Assembly (NCBI RefSeq): GCF_900103175.1 | Contig: NZ_FNLF01000002.1 | Coordinates: forward strand, 4,292,136 to 4,356,135 | Origin: Tsukamurella pulmonis | GTDB lineage: Bacteria; Actinomycetota; Actinomycetes; Mycobacteriales; Mycobacteriaceae | Length of the DNA stretch: 64,000 nt | Direction: 5' to 3' | The notes under the pieces: generated by a model | Database searches by the model: none | What the model saw: the letters and a program-made list of their open reading frames with translations, nothing else | What the model was told of the DNA's origin: nothing | Program-made: the position numbers and the translations under genes | In this document: positions 58,846 through 64,000 of the stretch, in pieces | Layout of the letters: each line of letters opens with the position of its first letter | How positions within the stretch are numbered: the first letter of the stretch is position 1

Positions 58846-59997
58846 CTACGGCTTCGCCGGGGCAGGCGCGGGTGTGGCGGGCTTGCTCGCAGCGGCCGGC
58901 CTAGCCGGTGTCGATGCTGGTGCTGGCGACGGCTTCGCCGCCGCGGGCGGCGCTGCGGCAGCGGGCTTGCTCGTGGGCTTGTCCGGTGCCGGCGCGGGCT
59001 TGACCGGGGTGTCCTTCTTGGGCGCGGCCATGGCGGTGCCGGCGACCGCGGGCGTCGGTGCGGGCTTGGGGTCTTCCTTGATCTTCGGCGGCGTCTTGGG
59101 CGGGTTGTTCGCCGGGCCGGGATTGTCTCGTTCGATGAAAAGCGGCTTGCCGTAGGTGGTGATTGAGGAGTCGCCGAGGTCGGTGGACATCGTGGCGGTG
59201 GCGTAGGAGCGGATCTGCGCTCCGCCGAGGCAGGAGTCCATGCTGATCCGGGTTTCCTTGGTCACGACGTACCCGCGTTCACCGGCGAGGGCCTTCTTCG
59301 CGATCGGGAAGTCCTTGCTGGTGCCCGGGGCGATGGTGCCCTGGATCGTGCCGGACGTGGTGACCGTGTCACCGAGCGTGCCCGAGATCCCGGGGGTGAT
59401 GGAGCCGTTGACCGAGCCGTTGCCTTCACCGCCGTTGGAGCCGCCGGAGCCGCCCGCGGTGCCGCCGACGGTGCCGGAAATCGACGGGGTGACAGAGACA
59501 TTCACCGCATTCGACAGCGTCCCACCGATTTGTAGGGATTGCGGGGTCGCGCTGCAGGCGATCGTCCAGCCGACGACGATCGACGCGCTCTTGACCGGGT
59601 ACTTCGGCTTGACCTTGGGGTCCTTGAGCTCAATGATGCCTTCGCCGGCGATGGAGTTTATCGCCTCATATGTGTTCAGGGCACGCCCGAGCGGGAGGAT
59701 CGAGCGCATCGCCTCGCCGTACTTCCAGGCACGGATCACATAGCCTTCGCGGGTCTCCAGGGCGCGGGAGGTGTCGGCGAACAACCCGGTGCGGATCGCA
59801 CCCGGCGACGGAGCCTTGTCCGGTGCGGGCGGCGCCGCGGCGACGACGCCGCCGGCGAGCGCGACGCCACTGACGACGGTGACTGCGGCCGCGGTGCGCA
59901 GGTTCGACTTAATGTCGCGGTCCCGCTGCTTCTGCTCGAGATTGCCACGCCGCGTGGGCTCATTGCGCCGCGGCTGCTTCCGAGAACCGTCGGTCAC
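58846..59997 (-). CDS. MspA-family porin-like protein with Pro/Ala-rich tail
   Basis: 383 residues. Basic N-terminus (~34 residues), a hydrophobic export segment (35-60), then the MspA-type domain: IVVGWTIACSATPQSLQIGG, ITPGISGTLGD, IRSYATATMSTDLGDSSITT and the family ending TYGKPLFI. MspA proteins form octameric pores in the mycolate outer membrane for hydrophilic solutes. The ~90 residues after the domain are Pro/Ala/Lys-rich, which is unusual because MspA normally stops at the TYGxP motif. Confidence 0.78.
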   Translation of the reverse strand: MTDGSRKQPRRNEPTRRGNLEQKQRDRDIKSNLRTAAAVTVVSGVALAGGVVAAAPPAPDKAPSPGAIRTGLFADTSRALETREGYVIRAWKYGEAMRSILPLGRALNTYEAINSIAGEGIIELKDPKVKPKYPVKSASIVVGWTIACSATPQSLQIGGTLSNAVNVSVTPSISGTVGGTAGGSGGSNGGEGNGSVNGSITPGISGTLGDTVTTSGTIQGTIAPGTSKDFPIAKKALAGERGYVVTKETRISMDSCLGGAQIRSYATATMSTDLGDSSITTYGKPLFIERDNPGPANNPPKTPPKIKEDPKPAPTPAVAGTAMAAPKKDTPVKPAPAPDKPTSKPAAAAPPAAAKPSPAPASTPARPAAASKPATPAPAPAKP

Positions 59998-60264
59998 GAT
60001 TCCCCCAACCTTCTACGCCCATCGCTAGACGTAATCACATTTGTCACATCAGTCACTTGCGTAACGGAGCTAAACAGGGAACCTCAGCTGTTTGCAACCC
60101 GCGGGTACGATCGTTACTGAACTGAAACCAAACGCGCGTACGCGGAACCCCGGCGCCGCGGCGGGTGCCGACACCGGTAGGTACGTCTGCTCCACCGAGC
60201 CGACAACACAGGACCACCCCAGCGTTTATGCAGCTCGAGACCTATTCGGAGAGGAGACGCGACG
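59998..60264. other. Gap in the island
   Basis: No gene seen. Upstream of the porin there are direct GTCAC repeats (60034-60055) that may be regulatory. Confidence 0.4.
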
Positions 60265-61196
60265 ATGGCGCAACCGTCACGCCACGAGGAGGATGACCGC
60301 GACAGACGGGGACTTGTGTTCGATGGTGAGCGGCTGCAGTGCGCCGAGTGCGACGGTTGATACCGGCATCTCGCGACGCATGTGTTTCTGGCGCACGGGA
60401 TGCTCGCGGAGGACTACCGCGCCGAGCACGACCTACCCGCGTCGGTCCCGTTGGTGGTCGGCGATATCTCCGAGACATTCCGCAAAGGTGCTCTTGAGCG
60501 CGGTACCGAGCACCTACACGTATGGCGCACACCCGGCACCGCCGAGCACGCGCACGCGGTCGCGAAGATCCGGGAGACCTGGCGGGAGCAGGCAGACCAG
60601 CACTGGAGCAAGCGCCTAGCCGAGGTGGGGTGGCGGTCCTGGTTCGATGCGACCGGCTGGGCCGCCGAAGCGGGGGTGGGCTGGCGCGAGATCGGCGAGC
60701 GCCTGGGGATCTCGTGGCAGTCCGCCCGCACCGCCGGCCTGCGGGCCGGGGCGCAGCTGCGGCACCGGTTCTGGCGGCTGTTCGAGCTCGCCGAAGCCTA
60801 CGTCCACGAGCAAGGCAACCTCGACTACCCCGACGGGGAACTCGCTCAGTTCCTCAACTAAGCCCGGCATTACGTCCGCAACAGCGGCCGGCAGAGTGCC
60901 GTCGCGGTCGCCCTCGACGCCCTGGACCCGAACTGGCGGCTCACCGCCGCCGAACGGATCACGCAGGCCGTCGCGAGCGGCGAGGTCTTCGAGCACCCCA
61001 CCGCCCGCCGCCACCGACTGCTCTGGGAAGGCCGACTCACCGCAGCGGGGTGGGGTTCGTGGACCGACGACACCGTGTGGGCCGCCCAACACTACGGCGG
61101 CGCCGCTGAGATCGCCGACCGCCTCGGCACCGACGGGCTGCAGGTCACCAAAGCGCTGCGGCACCACTGGAGCGCCCTCACCATGGCCGGTGAGAA
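60265..61196 (+). pseudogene. Broken MucR-like zinc-finger regulator
   Basis: From ATG 60265 the frame reads MAQPSRHEEDDRDRRG, then the zinc-finger start LQCAECDG, TGA (60358-60360) at the place of the usual Trp, then YRHLATHVFLAHGMLAEDYR, the C-x-x-C...H...H finger of MucR/Ros-like proteins. A second in-frame stop TAA (60859-60861) interrupts before ARHYVRNSGRQSAVAVAL, and the frame goes on to ~61196 with a second helical repeat. Two nonsense mutations in one frame with otherwise intact coding point to a pseudogene. Confidence 0.75.
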
Positions 61197-61198
61197 AC

Positions 61199-61738
61199 CT
61201 CCTACCGAACGGTCCGCTGGAAGCGGTGCTGTGGGCGGTCTGCTCCGCAATCGTCGCGGCGCTGGTCTACTGGACCGCCCGGAAGGCGAGGAACGCGGGC
61301 AACGAGATCCTGGCGGTGGCGCTGGTCGGGCTCGGGGCCTGCGCGGTCACACCGCTGGCGTGGAGCCATCACTGGGTGTGGTTCGTGCCCGTCATCGTCG
61401 TGCTGTTCTGCCGGAGCCTCTCCGCTTCCGGCGAGGACCGTCGCAGGTGGGGCACGGCGACCGTCGCTGTCTTCGTCGCGGCGTCGATGTGGCTCACGAT
61501 CCTCATCTACGAGATCGTCAAGGCAATCGGTCAGGAGTACGCGATCGGTTACGTTCCCGCGATGGACGCCGCCGTGGCGCAGATTCCCTCGTGGGCGCGT
61601 GTGCTCACCTGCGGGGCGCCCGTGGTGGTCCTCGTGGTGGTGTGTGCGCTGTTGGCAGTACCCGGCCGGAGCATCCCGCCGGATACCGCGCCCGATCAGC
61701 CGGCGGCGGGCTCCGCCAGTCGGCTCCGCGCCACCTGA
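61199..61738 (+). pseudogene. 5'-truncated GT87 mannosyltransferase
   Basis: Only the last ~180 residues remain: helices starting NGPLEAVLWAVCSAIVAALV, the GT87 motif VTPLAWSHHWVWFVPVIVVL, two more helices and a polar tail. Full-length alpha-1,2-mannosyltransferases of this kind (lipomannan/PIM synthesis) have ~400 residues with an N-terminal catalytic Asp that is absent here. No start codon or ribosome site is evident. The break coincides with the end of the zinc-finger pseudogene, marking the island junction. Its 3' end overlaps the convergent gene by 43 bases. Confidence 0.78.
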
Positions 61739-62562
61739 TCGGCGTAGAACTGGGCGTTGGTGACGATGAGGAAGGGCATGATGACGATCTGTCCGAGCAC
61801 CCATCCGATGTTGCCGAACACGAGGCTGGGCAGGCTCTGCATCGCGAGATCCCCCTCGGGGCGCGTGGCCATCGACGCGATGGTGAAGGGCAGGCCCACG
61901 ATCGAGGCGGCGGTCACCAGGATGACGTACGTGCAGATCACGCGCGCCAGTAGTCGCCAGTAGTCGTGGCGCTGCAGGCTGAGCGCCCGCCAGAGCGCAT
62001 CGACGGGCCGCAGCCCCTCGATCACCAGCATCGGCCCCGCGATCACGAGCGCGGGCAGGACGGCGAGGACGGCCCCGGCGGCGAGCACGAGCAGCACCGT
62101 CGTGGTCACGCGCGCGGTCTCGGGCCCGGTGCGCACCGCCAGCGCGATCGCCGCGGCGCCGGCGATGAGGATCGGCGCTAGGACGACGACCACGTCGAGG
62201 GCACCCAGGCCGAGCGCGGCGACGAAGCGGGGGCGCGCCCGCGCCCACGCGGAGCGCAGCGAGGTCCGCTCCCCGGCGAGGTACCGGTACGCGGCCACGG
62301 ACCCGATCGCCGTGGCCCCGACGCTGACCATCATCCACACGAGCGTCACCAGCATGGTGCCCGCGGGATAGAAGCCGAGGGTCACCAGCACCTGCCGGAC
62401 GTCACGATCGGCGCCCGGCGTCCACCGCGCCTCGTGGACCAGCGGCATCCTGGCCAGCACACCCAGCGCCGCGATGATCGTGAGGGAGATCGCCACGATC
62501 CCGACGGTCGGCCAGGGGCTGTGCCGCAGCACCGCGAGGGAGGTCCGGTATATGTCGGCCAA
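61696..62562 (-). CDS. Polytopic membrane protein (GDPD membrane-domain-like)
   Basis: 288 residues, six helices with the pattern of bacterial YciC/glycerophosphodiesterase membrane domains: SVAAYRYLAGERTSLRSAWA in the first loop and MLVIEGLRPVDALWRALSLQ with RHDYWRLLARVI in a later loop. The start is uncertain; TTG 62562 gives the conserved first helix and lies 20 bases after the upstream gene. Function unknown; perhaps envelope biogenesis. Confidence 0.7.
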   Translation of the reverse strand: MADIYRTSLAVLRHSPWPTVGIVAISLTIIAALGVLARMPLVHEARWTPGADRDVRQVLVTLGFYPAGTMLVTLVWMMVSVGATAIGSVAAYRYLAGERTSLRSAWARARPRFVAALGLGALDVVVVLAPILIAGAAAIALAVRTGPETARVTTTVLLVLAAGAVLAVLPALVIAGPMLVIEGLRPVDALWRALSLQRHDYWRLLARVICTYVILVTAASIVGLPFTIASMATRPEGDLAMQSLPSLVFGNIGWVLGQIVIMPFLIVTNAQFYADQVARSRLAEPAAG

Positions 62563-62582
62563 CCCGCGCGGTGGCCTCGCGT

Positions 62583-62948
62583 TCAGTCTTTGTCCTCGGG
62601 GTTCTCGGCGTGGTTGCGGGCGTCCCTCTCCTTCGCCCGGCGCCGCTGCTGCTCGGCGCGCTCACGGCACTGCCGCAGGAACTCGTCGTCGTCGTCCGGG
62701 TACTGGGCGATGTGCCGGCCCGGGCGCTCGTACTCGGGGAACCCCGTCGTCCTCGACGGTCCGCTCGCAGGCGCACCGACGGGCCGCCCGAGCAGGAACC
62801 AGATCAGGGAGCCGGCCAGCGGGATGAGGATGACGATGATCAGCCAGCCGCCCTTGGGCAGGTGGCGAACCCGGAACTCGTCCGCGACGATCACGTCGAT
62901 GAGCGCCGCCACCCACAGCAGCATCACGATCGCACCGAAGTACGGCAT
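62583..62948 (-). CDS. PLDc_N-domain small membrane protein
   Basis: 121 residues from ATG 62948 (MPYFGAIVMLLWVAALIDVI). Two helices with the PLDc_N/cardiolipin-synthase N-terminal motif HLPKGGWLIIVILIPLAGSL, followed by a charged tail (ECRERAEQQRRRAKERDAR-like). Probably a membrane scaffold. Upstream of the GDPD-like membrane gene on the same strand. Confidence 0.78.
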   Translation of the reverse strand: MPYFGAIVMLLWVAALIDVIVADEFRVRHLPKGGWLIIVILIPLAGSLIWFLLGRPVGAPASGPSRTTGFPEYERPGRHIAQYPDDDDEFLRQCRERAEQQRRRAKERDARNHAENPEDKD

Positions 62949-63025
62949 GTTGAACCCCCACCCTAAGGAAAACGGATAAGTGATGCTACCGCGAACCTCG
63001 TCGCGGACCGACATATTGTGGCACC

Positions 63026-63349
63026 GTGAGTGACCTCAGTTGGCCGGCGACCCGTCTCCTCAAGATCGGACGGCGCTCCGCCGCCGTCCGCGGACACCTC
63101 GAACTGACCGAGACGCACCTGCGGTTCCGGCCGGCGGGGATCGCCTCGAAGGTGGACGGCACCCCGTTCTCGGTCCAGCTCAAGCACATCGCCGGGGCCG
63201 GCATCGTCGAGGAGACCGTCGGCCTGCTCAAGCGCACCAAGCAGCGACTGTGCGTCACCCTCGGCGACGGTTCCGAGCAGTACTTCGACACCGGCCGGCC
63301 CGACGAGGTCGCCGAGGTCGTCCGCACCCGGATCGGGGGCCGCGCATGA
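63026..63349 (+). CDS. Small PH/GRAM-like protein
   Basis: 107 residues from GTG. HLELTETHLRFRPAGIASKV, then GTPFSVQLKHIAGAGIVEET and RLCVTLGDGSEQYFDTGRP give a seven-stranded PH/GRAM pattern that binds lipids or peptides. It overlaps the following phosphorylase gene by ATGA. Actinobacteria carry many such small GRAM proteins of unknown role. Confidence 0.65.
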   Translation: MSDLSWPATRLLKIGRRSAAVRGHLELTETHLRFRPAGIASKVDGTPFSVQLKHIAGAGIVEETVGLLKRTKQRLCVTLGDGSEQYFDTGRPDEVAEVVRTRIGGRA

Positions 63350-64000
63350 TCGGCGTCATCGGCGGGACCGGCCTGTACCGCTTCCTGGCCGACGGGGCCG
63401 AACAGCGCACCGTCGACACCCCGTACGGTCGGCCGAGCGCGCCGATCGCGGTGGGCGAGGTCGCCGGGCGCGAGGTGGCCTTCCTCCCCCGGCACGGCGC
63501 GGGCCACGAGTTCTCCCCGCACACCGTGCCGTACCGGGCGAACCTGTGGGCGCTGCGCAGCCTCGGGGTGCGCAAAGTGCTCGCGCCGTGCGCGGTCGGG
63601 AGCCTGGCCCCCGCCGCAGGGCCGGGCACCATCGCGATCCCGGAGCAGCTGGTCGACCGCACGTTCTCCCGCGCGTCCACCTACTTCGACGGTGGCGGTG
63701 TGCACGTGAGCTTCGCCGATCCGTACTGTCCGTCGCTGCGGGCCGCGGCGGCGCCGCACGCCGACCGCACGGCGTCGACGATGGTCGTCATCGAGGGACC
63801 GCGCTTCTCCACCCGCGCCGAGAGCCGCTGGTACGCGGCACAGGGCTGGGACCTGGTGAACATGACCGGCCTGCCCGAGGCGACGCTGGCCCGCGAACTC
63901 AAGCTCTGCTACGCCTCGATCGCGCTGGTCACCGACCTGGACGCGGGCATCGAGGCCGGCGAGGGCGTGCGCACCGAGGACGTGCTCGCCGAGTTCCGCC
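63346..64000 (+). CDS. mtnP: 5'-methylthioadenosine phosphorylase (3' end outside window)
   Basis: First 218 codons of the PNP/MTAP family: MIGVIGGTGLYRF, phosphate-site LPRHGAGHEFSPHTVPYRAN, GPRFSTRAE and LVNMTGLPEATLARE. The HEFSPHTV/NYRAN-like segment and NMT marks indicate methylthioadenosine phosphorylase rather than inosine phosphorylase. It splits MTA from polyamine/SAM metabolism into adenine and methylthioribose-1-phosphate. The frame is open to the window end. Confidence 0.92.
   Translation, partial: MIGVIGGTGLYRFLADGAEQRTVDTPYGRPSAPIAVGEVAGREVAFLPRHGAGHEFSPHTVPYRANLWALRSLGVRKVLAPCAVGSLAPAAGPGTIAIPEQLVDRTFSRASTYFDGGGVHVSFADPYCPSLRAAAAPHADRTASTMVVIEGPRFSTRAESRWYAAQGWDLVNMTGLPEATLARELKLCYASIALVTDLDAGIEAGEGVRTEDVLAEFR

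Larger units (their letters stand above)
51080..61198. mobile_element. Putative tRNA-Gly-associated genomic island
   Basis: Begins directly after tRNA-Gly with a tyrosine recombinase, contains an AT-rich segment, many exported proteins without local synteny, and ends where a broken zinc-finger gene meets a GT87 gene lacking its 5' part. I did not find by eye a second copy of the tRNA 3' end at the right side, so the right boundary is set by the GT87 break, not by an attR. No phage structural or conjugation genes are present. Confidence 0.6.

Noticed and set aside
60337-60366. TGA in CAECDG-stop-YRHL read as selenocysteine
   Set aside because: The family has Trp here, there is no sign of a SECIS-like hairpin, and a second stop of another type follows in the same frame.
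51080-61738. A prophage
   Set aside because: Apart from the recombinase there are no capsid, tail, terminase, lysis or replication genes.
52950-64000. A second copy of the tRNA-Gly 3' end as attR
   Set aside because: I scanned for GGTTCGATTCCCG and CATCGGCTCCA to the right and saw no convincing match; a computed search could still find a short one.

Overview
The window is high-GC actinobacterial chromosome, apart from one AT-richer pocket near 54.7-57.1 kb. The gene content points to the Mycobacteriales, with a Tsukamurella- or Gordonia-like genome as my best guess. Supporting signs are the dnaK-grpE-dnaJ-hspR operon with HAIR boxes, an EtfD-type (Rv0338c-like) membrane Fe-S oxidoreductase beside an AspC-type aminotransferase (Rv0337c-like), a type II flavohemoglobin close to clpB (as in Rv0384c-Rv0385), an FprB-like ferredoxin/reductase and an MspA-type porin. 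The genus is inference from recall and was not tested.

Layout. 0-5.8 kb: small envelope proteins, a DUF202 pair, an aminoglycoside-phosphotransferase-fold kinase, an epoxide-hydrolase/F420-oxidoreductase pair and FprB. 5.8-18.8 kb: a protein-quality-control block (clpB, dnaK-grpE-dnaJ-hspR, lon) with five HAIR-like HspR sites upstream of three transcription units, plus tandem SGNH hydrolases and a type II flavohemoglobin. 18.9-26 kb: a P1B-4 metal ATPase, CrtI-type desaturase, MFS exporter and the wreck of a Hen1/Pnkp RNA-repair locus. 26-31 kb: an ArsR/SRPBCC pair and a four-gene operon of a ferritin-like (ExxH) protein, its 2Fe-2S flavoreductase and two alpha/beta hydrolases. 31-39 kb: a PadR/membrane-protein module bracketed by short palindromes, phytoene synthase, exonuclease III, a Tat-exported DUF2236 (Lcp-like) protein, a zinc-finger FBP protein and a TetR-controlled pair. 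39.5-51 kb: etfD with a long repetitive tail, a TetR/membrane-protein divergon, aminotransferase, YibE/F protein, dcd, an amino-acid permease and tRNA-Gly(CCC).

51.1-61.2 kb looks like a genomic island beside tRNA-Gly. It begins with a tyrosine recombinase whose N-terminus has been replaced by a coiled-coil/Pro-Gly-rich protein. It then carries mostly exported proteins (trypsin-like lipoprotein, two more lipoproteins, a Pro-rich secreted protein, a tripeptidyl-peptidase-like lipoprotein, an MspA-type porin) and ends in a broken MucR-like zinc-finger gene that abuts a 5'-truncated GT87 mannosyltransferase. The last 2.8 kb returns to ordinary chromosome (membrane proteins and a 5'-methylthioadenosine phosphorylase running off the end).

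Recurrent long palindromes mark gene ends across the window. The most interesting leads are the decayed Hen1-Pnkp locus, the likely diiron oxygenase operon, the recombinase fusion and the palindrome families.
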